Of a DNA stretch of 64,000 bases, positions 8,536-19,156 are shown piece after piece (position 1 is the first letter of the stretch; every line of letters starts with the position of its first letter). The DNA lies in the NCBI GenBank assembly GCA_023014365.1, contig JAEBUN010000034.1, forward strand, positions 310,001-374,000, in the 5' to 3' direction. The notes beneath the pieces are model-generated. The model was not told where the DNA came from and searched no databases. It was given only the letters and a program-made list of their open reading frames with translations. Source of the DNA: Lepiota brunneoincarnata (taxonomy: Eukaryota; Basidiomycota; Agaricomycetes; Agaricales; Agaricaceae). The position numbers and the translations under genes were made by a program.

Positions 8536-11500
8536 TCAAAGTGAGTGAAGAGGACCAGGCTTTGCAGGGTAAGAGGAATGAAAAGCCTCTACGAGATCTA
8601 TAGCATGTTCAAGCTCGGTGGCTGGCAACCACGAGGACTCTTCTTCAGTGTCTTCGTAACCTAACCAGATGACTTTATAGAGGAGCTTGCACGCGCGGCG
8701 CCGATCGATCTTAGAGTCGACGATGCGGGCAATCTCGTATTCTGGTTCACCGTCAATGGAAACCGGCGCGGGCGGCGGATCCGATCGGGCGGGTATGGTG
8801 TTAGGTGTGGCTGGTTCGAGCATGGAAACATGGAAGACTGGGTGTACTCCACGCATGGAGTCGGGAAGTCGGAGTGTAAGGGAGTGAGTACCTGCTTGTG
8901 CAATGATCTCATAAGGCCCAAGGTACTTTTCGGAGAGTTTTTTGGAGGGACGGGTGGTGCGGAAGAATTGGGCTTTCACGAATACCTTTTGTCCAACCTT
9001 GAAGTCCGGGGCGGGGAGTCGGCGGGCATCGGCGGAGGTCTGATAACGTTGCTGGGCTAGCGCTATTTCGGACTTCAAGGTGGTGTGTAGGTCGTCGAGG
9101 TCAACAGCAAAATGGCGGGCCCGAGCGGAGGCGAGATCGCGCTCAGGATGAACTGTGATGTTCGGATGGTATCCTTTATTAGCGAAGAACGGGGAGATAC
9201 CGGTGGTGGCACTAGGAGCGTTGTTGTAAGCGAACTCGGCTAGTGGTAGTAATTCGGACCAATTGTCCTGTTGGTAGTTACAGTAGACCCGAAGATATTG
9301 TTCGAGGGTCTGGTTGGTGCGTTCCGTCTGTCCGTCGCCTTCTGGATGGTAGCCCGAAGTGAAATGTAACTTTATATCGAGGGCTTGTCCCAATGAGCGG
9401 AAGAAGTGGGAGACGAATTCGGAGCTGCGGTCGGAGGTAACATGTTTGGGTACGCCGTGCTTGGAGAAGACGTGGAGGACGAATAGGCGGGCGAGGTCGG
9501 AGGAGGTGACGGTATCATAAGTCGGGATGAAGAGGGATTGCTTGGTGAGTCTGTCAACGATTACTAGGATGGCGTCGTAGCCGGAGGAGGCGGGGAGTTT
9601 TTCGATGAAGTCCATGGAGATTGAATTCCAAGGGCGTTCGGGAATGGGGAGTTGTTTGAGGAGACCGTAGGGACGGTGGCGCTGGGGTTTAGACCTCATA
9701 CAGGTGACACAAGACTTACAGAAATCCTTGACGAAGGTGCGGACACTAGGCCAGGTGTATTCGCGCCGGATGAGTTCTAGCGTTTTGTTCTGACCGAAGT
9801 GTCCGGCTAGGACATGATCATGCTTGTACTGGAGGACCCGAAGTCGGAGATTGTCGGCGTCAGGGACGTAGATTCTGTCGTCTAGTAGGAGGAAACCTTT
9901 ATCATTAACTGACCAACGGCCTTCTGGGCTAGCAAGGTGGGCGGAAGCGGTCGGATCCGCTGGTAGGGCGGCGAGGATATCGCGGTGTAGCTGGTCGAGA
10001 TCCATGACTACAGCTGCGCGAAGGGAAGGGGCGTAAAGAGTGGTGGCACGGACGGAGGCCGCGAGTTGTTCATGAGTGAACACAGGCCGGAAGTTGTGCG
10101 GGTTGACCGATGCATAGTCGCTATTCCCCCCTTTAGGGTAGACGTCCCACCGTCTAGTTAGGGCGTCAGGCTTGGTACCGAGGCGGCCGGGTCGGAAACG
10201 GATGACGAGGTGGAACTGGGATAGGAACTCGGACCAACGAGCTTGGCGGCGAGTGAGGATTTTGGTGGTGCAGAAGTATTCAAGGTTTTTGTGGTCGGTG
10301 ACTACATCAATAGTAAGAGGGGCACCCTCAAGATAGTGCCGCCAGATACGAAAAGCCTCGAATATCGCCAGGAGTTCCTTGTCGTGGGTGTCATAATTAA
10401 GTTCGGCCGTGTTAAAGGTGCGGGAATGGAATGCAACGGGGTGAACCTCTCCGTCATCGGTGATGATAGAGAGGATAGCCGCAAGGGCGTAGTCGGAGGC
10501 GTCGGTCTCGACAATGATCTGAGCATCGGGGGCCCAAGGAGTGAGGACGGGGGCGGATATGAATGCTTCTTTCAGGGAACTGAAGGATTCACGGCATTCG
10601 TCGGTGAAATTCCATTTCACATCTTTGCGGGTGAGGCGGGTGAGCGGAATGACGATGTCGGAGTAACCGTGAATGAAGCGACGGTAGAAATTGGCGAAAC
10701 CTAAGAAGGACTGGATGTCCTTGACTTTCTTAGGTTCAGGCCACTCCTGGATGGTCTTGACCTTGGATTGGTCCATTCGGAGACCGTCGGGGGAAAGAAT
10801 GTAGCCGAGGTATTCCACTGTGTCAGAGTGGAATTGGCATTTGTCGGGGCGGGCGTATAGGCCGTGTTGGCGGAGCCGCTTGAGGACCTCCTTGACTTGG
10901 TCACGATGGATACTATGATTGTCAGAGTATATCAGAATGTCGTCAAGGTAAATAGTAACGCAGACGTCGAGCATGTCCTTGAATATATTGTTCATGAACC
11001 GCTGGAAGGTGGCGGGGGCATTGGTGAGGCCGAAAGGCATAACCATCCATTCGAAGGAGCCGTAGCGGGTCCGAAAGGCGGTCTTCCATTCGTCGCCGTC
11101 AGCAACGCGGACTAGATGGTAAGCGTGACGGAGGTCGATTTTGGTATATACGCGAGCTTTGCGAGGGGAGTCTAAGAGGTCGGAGATGAGCGGAAGGGGG
11201 TAGCGATCCTTCTTGGTAATACGGTTGAGACCTCTAAAATCAACACATAAACGGAGGGAGCCGTCCTTTTTCTTGACGAAGAGGACCGGGGCTCCATGAG
11301 GAGAAGTGGAGGGGCGAATGAAGCCAATAGATAAATGTTCGTCAATGAAATCACGTAGAGCTCCAAGCTCTGATTGTGAAAGGGAGTAAATGGTACCGAC
11401 CGGAGGCTGACCGCCATCCTCTAGGTTAATCTGGAGGTCGTAAGGGCGGTGTGGAGCGAGTGTGTCAGCACGCGATTTACTGAAAACATCGGCGAACTCA

Positions 11501-12338
11501 TGGTATTCCTCGGGGATGGACGAGAGGTCAGCCGGGTCATCGGAGACAGAAGAAGACGCGGCCGATGCGGAGGCGGCGGAAAGATTGATTCGGAATTGTT
11601 GGGAGCCAGGGAGCTTGGCAGCGCGGATAAAGGCAGGAGCGTTTATCAAGGAGATGTGCGGTTTCGCAAGGGGGACAGATTGGGACGAGGTCCCGGACAG
11701 GGGTGGTGAACCTAGGTCAGGAGAGTCAGGGGCGGCCATAGGCGGAGCCGATGCGGGTGCGACGCAGGTAGAGACGGAAGCAGGATTCTCGAGTAGGGAT
11801 GGCCGGAAAGTAATACTGCCCAAAGCCCAGTCAATCAACGGATTGTAGCGGGTGAGCCAGTTGTGTCCTAAGACCACAGAACAGGAAGAGTCGAGCTGGG
11901 TGACATAAGTGTCCAAAATGATAGATTCACCGGAGGGGAAGGATACAGGCAGTTGCGCAAGCTCCGTAATGTAGGCGTTTGAGGTCCCATCAAATAACCG
12001 AAGTTCAATAGCCGGGATGGACGAGGTTGGAATACTATGAGAACGAACGAAAGAAGAGTCCACAAAACAGTGAGTAGAACCACTATCAACAAGAGCTTTG
12101 AAAGGAGAAAAAGAAGAAGAAAAGTCAGAACTAACTACATTGTCCGTTGTAGAAAGCGGGTCCGAAGCGGAGAGTACAGGAGCGGAAACAGAGGGTAACA
12201 AAGTAACTAAAGGAGAAGTTAATGTAATATGAAGAGAGTTTGGATCGGAAAGAGCGGACGCATTGAGACGGAAACTCTCTGGAGCACAGCAGAGTTCAAT
12301 GCGATCCTCAGTCTGTGCAGAGGCCTGAGGACCGCCGA
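8536..12338 (-). CDS. pol: Gypsy A Pol polyprotein (protease, RT, RNase H, integrase, chromodomain)
   Basis: One open frame runs from the gag stop region (about 12,345) to the stop at 8,536. From 12,201 it is 1,221 codons. Domains in order: aspartic protease ALVDSGSTHCFVD; RT with LRLCVDFRGLN and catalytic IYLDDILIYSD; RNase H starting VETDASDYALAAIL; integrase with HH-CC zinc finger (HVLAGHFGQNKT...CKSCVTCMRSKP) and DDE catalytic core (SMDFIEKLP, TSDRSSEF, DGQTERTNQTLEQYL); C-terminal chromodomain (PEYEIARIVDSKIDRR...YKVIWLGYEDTEEESSWLP). The chromodomain marks it as a chromovirus and probably targets integration to modified chromatin. There is no internal stop. The gene has no start of its own near the protease, and expression probably depends on -1 frameshifting from gag. 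It was placed by homology; a TTG at 12,201 is not a believable start. Confidence 0.95.
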
Positions 12339-12352
12339 CTATTTTTCCGAGC
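12339..12352 (-). promoter_or_regulatory. candidate -1 frameshift site between gag and pol (Gypsy A)
   Basis: On the minus strand gag ends TCG GAA AAA TAG. The pol frame passes the same bases as CTC GGA AAA ATA GTC and is open, so pol is at -1 relative to gag. The A5 run immediately before the stop is a plausible slip site. Slippage itself is inferred. Confidence 0.5.
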
Positions 12353-13739
12353 TCGGGAGAGCCGGCGCGTCTGTCTCGGAAATCTGAGCCTGTCGGCCTT
12401 TAGCCTTGGCGTCAGGGAATTTCTTCTTGTCGCAGTTGGCAGCCCTGTGATTGGGATCTGCGCAGACAAGGCAGAGGTTATTGTCGAAACGTCGTTGACG
12501 TTCCTCGGGGGTTAATTTACCGTCCTTACCAAGTTTACTAGTAAGGTCGGATTTTGGCGGGGCCGATTTCTGACCGGCGGACGGGTTGGGCGGATTGCCC
12601 TTGAAGCTGGTGTTGGGCGTGCTGCCTCTGTTATTATTGGCAGGCTTGGCGGCAGGTTGCGGGTTGGTCGAGGTGGAAGGGGATGGGTTACCTCCAGGTT
12701 TCCTAGAGGCGGTCGGGTCCGAAGCGGCTTTGGCGCGGGCCTTCTCGCGTTGGCGTTCCCAGTAGCGAGCGTCGATCTTCATCGCTGCTGCTCGCATTTC
12801 GATGAAGGTGTCGGGCTTGCCGTCGGGCCGATTGGACAGAATGTCCTGGATGCGGTCGGGGAGGCCTTTATAGTAGCGGTGACAAAATACTTCGTCACCC
12901 CAGCGGAGTTGGCCAGCTAGGCGGAGAAAGTCGACGTTGTAGACGGCGATCTTCTCGTCATAGCGCATTCGGAGGGAGTCGAGCTGCTCAGCAGCTTCTC
13001 CGGTCGGATCCGCGGGACCGAAATTGGTCTGCAGTTCCAGGGTGAACTGGTCCCAGTCCTCGATCCAGTCGTGTATTATTCCGTGGTTGTCGGCCTCATC
13101 GAGGCCGATTTCGAAGTGTTGCTGTGCCACACCTGTGAGGTACGTCAACGCGAAGTTGACCTTGGTGGCGGGGATAGCGAACTGGGCTGGGTTAGTACGG
13201 AAGTAGAGCCGACATTGGAAGAGGAAGGGTTTGAGTTTGGCAGGGTCGGAACCTGTAAAGATGTCAGGTTCGCGAGCTTTGGTATGGGGAGTTCGAGGAG
13301 GCTGTGGGGCTTGAGAGTTCCCACGGCCGTCCATTTGGTCGGCTATGCGTTGGAAAACTTGGAGTATGAGTCTATCATGGTCGTCTCAGGTGTTGCCAGG
13401 TGGGATGTTGTTGTTGTTGTCGCCGTTGTCTGATGGTTCGTCGTCGCCCGGGGGCCCGTCCCCATTGTCAGGATAGTCATCGGGATCACCAGGGTCGCTG
13501 GGATCAGGATTGGGGTCGGGGCCGTCGTCGGGGCCGTCGGGAGTCCGGAATACTGAAGGTTGTATATCTTCAGAGAAGCGGTCGGGAGTCGATGGTGCGA
13601 CCGATTGTAGACGAGAGCGAGGAGCCCTCGGGGAGTCGGGTTGCAGTTCTTCGGAAAGGGGTTGTCGAGCGACACGTCTACTACGGCGAACGGCTGGAGT
13701 TACCAGAGTGCGAGTACGGGTAACTGTTCGAGAGACCAT
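12339..13739 (-). pseudogene. gag: Gypsy A Gag (nucleocapsid) with one nonsense codon
   Basis: A single frame runs from ATG 13,739 to the stop at 12,339 (467 codons), broken by one TGA at 13,386-13,388. The N-terminal 117 residues are Arg-, Pro- and Asp-rich. The second part contains the Ty3-type capsid region (FTGSDPAKLKPFLFQCRLYF...NFALTYLTGVAQQHFE...WDQFTLELQTNFG...LPDRIQDIL) and ends with one zinc knuckle CLVCADPNHRAANC (Cx2Cx4Hx4C) for RNA packaging. The TGA fits a CGA-to-TGA change at a CpG, so it may be a recent loss. The downstream ATG at 13,334 could give a shorter Gag lacking the basic N-terminus. Confidence 0.88.
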
Positions 13740-13792
13740 GGTTAGAAAAATTCAGAGTGTGGTGGACAGGAGGAGTTGCAGTCTGATAATAC

Positions 13793-14443
13793 TGTTAGAG
13801 CCGGTGCGGGTCGGGACCGAAGCGGAGGGTCGGGGTGGTATCCTTGGTATAAGGTAACCGGGGGACAGGGCGAAGTCAGTACGTAGACTTCGGGACCGAG
13901 GCGGAGTACGTCGGGCGGGGGGTTGGACTTGCGGCCTCAGCTTATGTGCTGTGCCCTCCTACTGTCCTAGTCCGTATTTCAGGAGGTCGGAGCCGAAGCG
14001 GAGCGAGGCAGAAGAGAGGAGAGGATATGGAACAGGGAGCTGGTCCGCTGCTCGATTCGATTATCAGACTGAGGAGTACAAGCCAAGTACCTACGGTATA
14101 TATACTACTGGCCTTATGAACTATGACTCGTACTGACTACGTGCGGAGTGAAGCGGAGACCCATATGGTTACAAACGGATTACAAACGAAATGGAGACCA
14201 GTACGGGTATGGAGACTGGTAACGTATCTTGACTACGGACGGGAAATGGAGACGGGGAAATAGAGACAGCGAGGTTCAGGTGACCACGGCACGTGTGGAG
14301 GTGGTCGCGTGATCGGGGCAGTGGGTTGCGGTCGGAGTGAGTCAGGGCCGAGTCGGAGGGCAGAGGGTTGTTGTGTGGAACACACGTGGAGTCGAGAAGC
14401 CAAAGTTTAAGTGATTAGACTTATAGTTGGCATGGATATGACA
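13793..14443 (-). repeat. Gypsy A 5' LTR
   Basis: 651 bp, TG...CA. At all four differences from the other LTR this copy has TG or CA where 6,596-7,246 has CG. No textbook tRNA primer site is evident next to it. Confidence 0.95.
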
Positions 14444-14448
14444 ATTTG

Positions 14449-16330
14449 ACAAGCTCAAGTTCAAGTACTGATTTCTCAGCACAGCAAATAGAAAAGTACT
14501 TCTTTGCCTGAGGTGATAAGCAGACCTTAAAAGATATATAATTTATAAGTTAATATTTGGTATTGCTTTGGGAAAGAGAAATAGCTGAGTAATAAATGCT
14601 AAGACCTTTCCAAGAACATCTCCTGCATCAAATGAAACAGCATTATCTACATCTTCATCATTCTCAACTTCACCCAATTGATCCCAGTCAATTTCATCCT
14701 CATCAGATGAGACTGCTTTAGCTGTAAAACGAGTAGGGCAGATAGCTTCAATAAAAGCCTTAGAACCAAGATGAATAGTATGCTCAATGCATCTTCAATT
14801 TAAAACATATCAGAATAAAATATAAACCAAATCAACAATCACTCACCTAATATGCCGCTTATGAGCAATCCACCTGTTTGAAGGTGTGTCAAGTGTACAT
14901 TGAAGCACCTTGAGAGCTTTGTCATTTGCTGAAGCATTATCAGTAGTAATCCAACCAATCTATAAATCATCAATTAGTTGAAGTCATTTAAAAATCATAA
15001 ATCAATACTTTGGATTGAATTTTGTACTCATTGAAAACACCAAGAACAACTGCTGCCAAATTCTCACCACCATGGTTGCCTTCAATCTCAGGAAAACCTA
15101 TAAGGTGTGACTTCAGCCTCCAGATATGTGGTTGATCAGGAGGAGAAGCAATGTATTGAACGGTAATGGCAAGAAAAGGTTTCATATCTTCTGTAGTCCA
15201 CCCATCAAATGTGGAAGATATTTGTCCTGGTTGATTCTGAGATATAGTCAGTACCAATACTAGAAGATATGTCAAAAAAATATACCTGAAGGACTTTTGA
15301 AAGATGGTGGACCACAATCTTTGCTTTGTGTTTCACCTCTTCTGACATCTTGGTATGGTGAGGAATATCACTTTCCCTTGTTGATGGTTGCTGATAAATA
15401 AGAAGCTTGTGGAATGATGGCTGATCTACAGCTGTGAAAGGCTGGAGAAATAATTAGCTCCAAATCATCAAGAATGAATATGGAACCTTACCTGATCATC
15501 TTCAACTAGCCAATGAGTTAAATGCTCAATAAGCCCTTCCTTTGTCCACTTCACAGTTGGCACTATGAATGTATCAAGTGTTTTCTGGGCAGTCACACTC
15601 TCCTTGTCAGTTGGTTTAAATACACCAGACCTCTCAGCTTCAGCAAGTGTGACAGGATGAGGCACAAAATCCAACTCCTGGGCTCGCATCATATAAAATT
15701 CACCATGTGTCTTCCAATTCCTGATAAACCAATGAAAAAAGAGTATAGATTTTAGAAACAACTTTACATACTGCCCAATATGTTTACAACAAGTTGTTAC
15801 ACTCCCAGTCATCCAAATACTCTTATCAGGATCACACCCTTTTTGTTTTGCAAGATGACTACAGGATCCACATATGTTAGAAGTGAAGTAATACAAGAAC
15901 AAGTTTACTTACCAGCAGATCTCACACCACCACCCCTTTATCTGAACACCATCTTTTAAATGTTCTTCCATCTGCCAGCATGCCCGAATGTCTTTGGTTT
16001 GCTCATTGCAGCCACGATGAGCATGTTTTTGCTGGAAAAAAAAATATTAGTATGCCAATAAGCTATTAAACATATTAAATATAACTTACCAGTGGGATAG
16101 TATCTATTTCTTTATCATCTTCCTGAGTAAGTTCCTCTGTCTTTCCATCCTCATCATTTACTCCTTCTTCCTCTTCATCACTGACAACAACAGCTGGCTT
16201 CTTTCGAACTCTCCCTGACTCTGTGGCTGAGCGCTTTTGTTTTGTTTGTCCTATAAATAGCAGTTAGAACAAGCAAGAACTCTGCAGCCCAAACCTCACC
16301 TTCAACAGAATGTACACATATAGTAGTAGT
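14449..16330 (-). pseudogene. hAT transposase, central exons (zinc-finger-like and RNase H-like core)
   Basis: These are minus-strand exons separated by short introns. About 16,070-15,920 encodes a Cys/Trp-rich GWWCEIC segment followed by SIWMTGSVTTCCKHIG (about 15,830-15,780), which resembles a BED-type finger. About 15,690-15,500 encodes HPVTLAEAERSGVFKPTDKE...IEHLTHWLVEDDQ. About 15,230-15,005 encodes STFDGWTTEDMKPFLAITVQ and GNHGGENLAAVVLG (first catalytic block of hAT). About 14,960-14,845 encodes IGWITTDNASANDKAL (second catalytic Asp). About 14,790-14,620 encodes CIEHTIHLGSKAF and an acidic insertion. The reading continues through the Gypsy A target duplication into the block at 6,590-5,397. 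The assignment rests on the STxDGWT, HxGENL and DNAS motifs. Confidence 0.88.
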
Positions 16331-16384
16331 TTCCTCTATTTGTTCATCTTGATGTTCAATGTGGAGCCATACAAGTCAAAGAGG

Positions 16385-16659
16385 CCATAGTATTGATTAT
16401 GAGTCAACATAGAGCCATAGTATCAATTTGTGAGTCAACATGGAGCCAGAGTATCAATTTATGAGTCAACAAGAGCCAGGGTATCAATTTATGAGTCAAT
16501 GTGGAGCCAGGGTATCAATTTACAAGTCAATGAGGGCCAGGGTATCAATTTACAAGTCAACAAGGGCCAGGGTATCAATTTACAAGTCAATGTGGAGCCA
16601 AGGTATCAATTTACAAGTCAATGAGGGCCAGGGTATCAATTTACAAGTCAACGTGGAGC
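16385..16659 (+). repeat. minisatellite, ~30-bp unit, left part (about 9 units)
   Basis: The repeated unit is roughly GAGCCAGGGTATCAATTTAC plus AAGTCAAYGTG, 30-31 bp, with the GAGCCAGGG side alternating with GAGGGCCAGGG. The array is cut by Gypsy B1 at 16,659/16,660 and resumes at 25,526. It lies in a predicted intron of the hAT transposase. Confidence 0.9.
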
Positions 16660-17045
16660 TGTTACCCGGGTTAGGGGTTCACTCTTGAGTAGCACGGCGT
16701 TCGCGGCAAGATGTCTGTACAGACTTGGTCTTGTCCTACTAGGCGTGACTTGGAGACGATGGAGCACTATAGTCCAGCCGGTTTAAGGGCAAAGAGGTAT
16801 AGGAGGCAAGAACTGTATAACACTAAGATAAGGATACAAGGTATTGTACTGTATCCTTATATACTCCTAAGTGTGGCTGTACTCCTACTATAATAGTCCA
16901 GACCGGGGTAACTGTGAGTCAGAGATAAGAAAACATGAGGCGTATACTAAGAATAGTCCTTCTGATGTACACTACTGATAGTTTCATAGTGACATGGGAA
17001 TGTGAGCTAAAAGTAACCATCCTTCTGATGTGGTTTCTGATAACA
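16660..17045 (-). repeat. Gypsy B1 3' LTR
   Basis: 386 bp, TG...CA. Three differences from 25,140-25,525 are visible (TTCACTC/TTCGCTC, GATGGAG/GACGGAG, ACCATCC/ACCGTCC), all CpG-type with the mutated form here. The adjacent internal sequence is not a clean polypurine tract. Confidence 0.95.
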
Positions 17046-17137
17046 TTAGGTCCGTTTCTAGAGTTGTTTTCCATACAACTCGTTAGTTTCCTTCTTCCGG
17101 GTACTCGGCTAGGTAGTTTGGTTCATAGTAGTCGATC

Positions 17138-17835
17138 TGTTATGAACAGTCCAGACCGGGAGGAACAAGAACTATTGTTCGACTTTACAAGATGGGTACA
17201 GGAGACTACAGACCAATTACGGGCACAAGAATACGAAGACGAGGAAGGGGAATATTACACCGCCATGCAGGACCTGGCGAGAGAAGCAGGAATGGAGATA
17301 ACCTTGGAGGATATATTGGAATACCCCGAGGACGAGGAAGATAACCATGGATCAACCGACCCAATCTCCGATACGGATGGAAGCACTGAGAGAATGGAGA
17401 GCGAGAACGGAAAGGACTCCATGGAGATACAATCGGGAGAAGAAGATTATGAGTCAGAGGAAAGCGATGGAACATCGCACAGCAGTAGCAAGAGTACTGA
17501 CTCATTGTAATATAAATAACACTAGGATGCCATCAGCCAGGATGTGCATCATGGTCAGGACTGCGCACGACCAGTAGAACAGCCAAGTAACCTATAACGA
17601 GTATATAGCACCTCATAGGTATATAAGGCCTGTACAAGTAGAGATTAAAGCCCTAAGCTTTAATCTTGTTAACAGCGGTCGTTTACCTCTCTGCCTTAAC
17701 TTGGCGTCTTCCCTCGTTATCTCATTGAGCGCGATCCACTAAGCTCTATAAGGCCAACCGTCTCGGACACCTTGTAGAGTGATTGAAGGCCGTCTCCAGT
17801 TATCCTCGGATACAGAAGGAGCACGGATCATAACA
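17138..17835 (+). mobile_element. solo LTR (family C) inserted in Gypsy B1
   Basis: 698 bp beginning TGTTATGA and ending TCATAACA (8-bp perfect terminal inverted repeat), flanked by the 5-bp duplication CGATC (17,133-17,137 and 17,836-17,840). Gypsy B2 has the uninterrupted site at about 27,720, reading AGTCAATCTGTGGTGGG. The LTR has TATATAAGG at about 17,620 and a pyrimidine-rich following region, as expected of a promoter and transcript start. No matching internal region is present, so it is a solo LTR. Confidence 0.9.
17142..17510 (+). CDS. acidic 122-aa ORF inside the solo LTR
   Basis: The ATG is the fifth base of the LTR (TGTTATGAAC). The product begins MNSPDREEQELLFDFTRWVQ, contains EDEEGEYYTAMQDLAREAGM and ITLEDILEYPEDEED, and ends in a Ser/Glu-rich tail. 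It is strongly acidic, with no membrane segment or known motif that I recognise. It lies upstream of the TATATAAGG at about 17,620, so in a full element it would be in U3 and be read from an upstream LTR transcript or its own start. The first part looks protein-like (amphipathic, not low complexity). It may be a captured gag start or a U3-encoded accessory protein, but a chance ORF cannot be excluded. Confidence 0.4.
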   Translation: MNSPDREEQELLFDFTRWVQETTDQLRAQEYEDEEGEYYTAMQDLAREAGMEITLEDILEYPEDEEDNHGSTDPISDTDGSTERMESENGKDSMEIQSGEEDYESEESDGTSHSSSKSTDSL

Positions 17836-18029
17836 CGATCTGTGGTGGGTCGGTGGAGTCTGGTCTGGGGGGAATGACGGGGGAGAATGTAGGAGTGGGA
17901 GTTCTGTGGAGATCGAGTATGGTGGCGGTTTCTGGGGATGGGGGTTGTCCTGGGTAAAAGATGTCGTATAGAAGGTGTCTGAAATGGGGACTTTCGATTT
18001 TTTCTTCTGGTGGGGTGATTTGGTTTGCT

Positions 18030-19154
18030 TCAGAAGGAACCGCATGGTTCTCCTGTGATGTTTGATTTGGCCACGTCGTCATAGCACTCCTCGTAGTAAT
18101 TGTCATGGGTGAGATCAATGTATCGATGGTGAGTTGTGGGAATGGTTGAGGGACGGGTTGTAGGATTTCTGGAGTAGGGGGCGTGTTGAGTCTTTCGACT
18201 TGGGCATTCGGTCCATTTATGGCGCAGTTGGAAGACAGCGCAATGGGGACATCTGTATTTGATGCAGTCGTATGAGTAGTGCCCTGGGGCATATTGCTTG
18301 CATCCGAGGCAGGCAAATTGGGGGCAATCCATGGCCCAGTGTCCTGTGTGTCTGCATTGGATGCAGACTGATCTGTCGGTGGTTCGGGGGTTGGTTCGTG
18401 GGTGAATGGGATTGGGGGAGTTCCAAATCGGGACGTTGTTACTGGCAACGGTGTGGGTGGTGTCCTTGGTGGGGGTGAGAAGTCTGAAGGGATTTCTGAT
18501 ACTGGCGGGCTTTCTTCCCTTATTGGGGACGGTGGTGATGATAGCGGCAGTGGTCGTCGTGGTAGTGGTGGGGATGGTTGTGGTGGGGGGCTGTGAGGTA
18601 TGTACCTCATTTCGTTTGGGTAGGTTCTTTGACACCTTGGACATGAGGCCCGATCTTGAGCGGAGAAGTCGCTTGAGTGATTCTGCCCAGGCACGTTGCG
18701 TATTGTACACAGTAGCGAGAGCCTTAGTCTGTCGTACGTGGTGGGTATAGTCGTACCAGAGTTGTCTGTCGTATTCTGAAATTGGAGTGTGTTCCAATTT
18801 AGTCGTAAAGGCTCCGTCGGTGGCAGCCTCGCGCAGATCTCCGTCAGAAGGGTGATCTGGTCCATATGATCGTACTCCAGCTGTATGGTATCTAAGGGAG
18901 GTGGCTGGGGCGGCTGTTGGTTCTGGGGTGTTGTTGGGGTCAGGGGTCTCGTCCCTGGGGGAGGCGTATGTTGTGGCGAAGGTGTGAGAGGGGGTGTAGG
19001 GAGACGGGGCCGGAACAGGAGTTGTTTGAAGTGTAGTATGTTCGACGCTTGCATTGTTTATGATGACGACGGAGGATGATGAGGAGGTTGGTGAAGGTGT
19101 TGTTGAAAAAGGGGGGGTAGTTTGGGGGCGAGTGAGGTCGAGGTTCATGGGCAT
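18030..19154 (-). CDS. Gypsy B1 ORF3: protein with three CCHC zinc knuckles (374 aa)
   Basis: The ATG lies two bases after the pol stop (TAA-AG-ATG), so translation may be coupled by reinitiation. The N-terminal 80 residues are Ser/Thr/Pro-rich. A structured part follows (EYDRQLWYDYTHHVRQTKAL...WAESLKRLLRSRSG), then a basic Thr-rich linker. Three zinc knuckles come next: CIQCRHTGHWAMDC (Cx2Cx4Hx4C), CLGCKQYAPGHYSYDC and CPHCAVFQLRHKWTEC (both Cx2Cx6Hx4C). The acidic C-terminus contains YYEECYDD. The knuckles suggest RNA or single-strand binding. A longer Pro-rich frame overlaps (17,828-19,054) but lacks these motifs and is a shadow. The equivalent in B2 has a stop codon. I know no named family for it. 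Confidence 0.8.
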   Translation of the reverse strand: MPMNLDLTRPQTTPPFSTTPSPTSSSSSVVIINNASVEHTTLQTTPVPAPSPYTPSHTFATTYASPRDETPDPNNTPEPTAAPATSLRYHTAGVRSYGPDHPSDGDLREAATDGAFTTKLEHTPISEYDRQLWYDYTHHVRQTKALATVYNTQRAWAESLKRLLRSRSGLMSKVSKNLPKRNEVHTSQPPTTTIPTTTTTTTAAIITTVPNKGRKPASIRNPFRLLTPTKDTTHTVASNNVPIWNSPNPIHPRTNPRTTDRSVCIQCRHTGHWAMDCPQFACLGCKQYAPGHYSYDCIKYRCPHCAVFQLRHKWTECPSRKTQHAPYSRNPTTRPSTIPTTHHRYIDLTHDNYYEECYDDVAKSNITGEPCGSF

Positions 19155-19156
19155 CT

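Larger units (their letters stand above)
6596..14443 (-). mobile_element. Gypsy A: Ty3/Gypsy chromovirus with an antisense accessory gene
   Basis: The LTRs are 651 bp (6,596-7,246 and 13,793-14,443), starting TGTTAGAGCC and ending GATATGACA. The target duplication ATTTG is at 6,591-6,595 and 14,444-14,448. The minus strand carries gag (one nonsense codon) and an uninterrupted pol with protease, RT, RNase H, integrase and chromodomain. The plus strand carries a separate spliced gene between pol and the 3' LTR. The LTRs differ at four positions, all CpG transitions, so insertion was recent. Confidence 0.97.

Noticed and set aside
10243..10704. Plus-strand ORFs across gag and pol of the Gypsy elements (for example 10,243-10,704, 13,400-13,857, 18,406-18,750, 22,128-22,472)
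   Set aside because: They are antisense shadows of the coding frames. They have no motifs and their encoded sequences change freely between B1 and B2.
16385..16659. CRISPR-like spaced repeats
   Set aside because: The units are contiguous roughly 30-bp tandem repeats without unique spacers, in a eukaryotic transposon.
17133..17840. A roughly 700-bp deletion in Gypsy B2 relative to B1
   Set aside because: The segment has TG...CA ends and an exact CGATC duplication in B1, so it is an insertion in B1 and B2 shows the empty site.
17828..19054. 408-codon minus-strand ORF overlapping Gypsy B1 ORF3
   Set aside because: It is Pro/Thr low-complexity reading of the same bases in another frame. The zinc knuckles and the conserved start after pol lie in the ORF3 frame.
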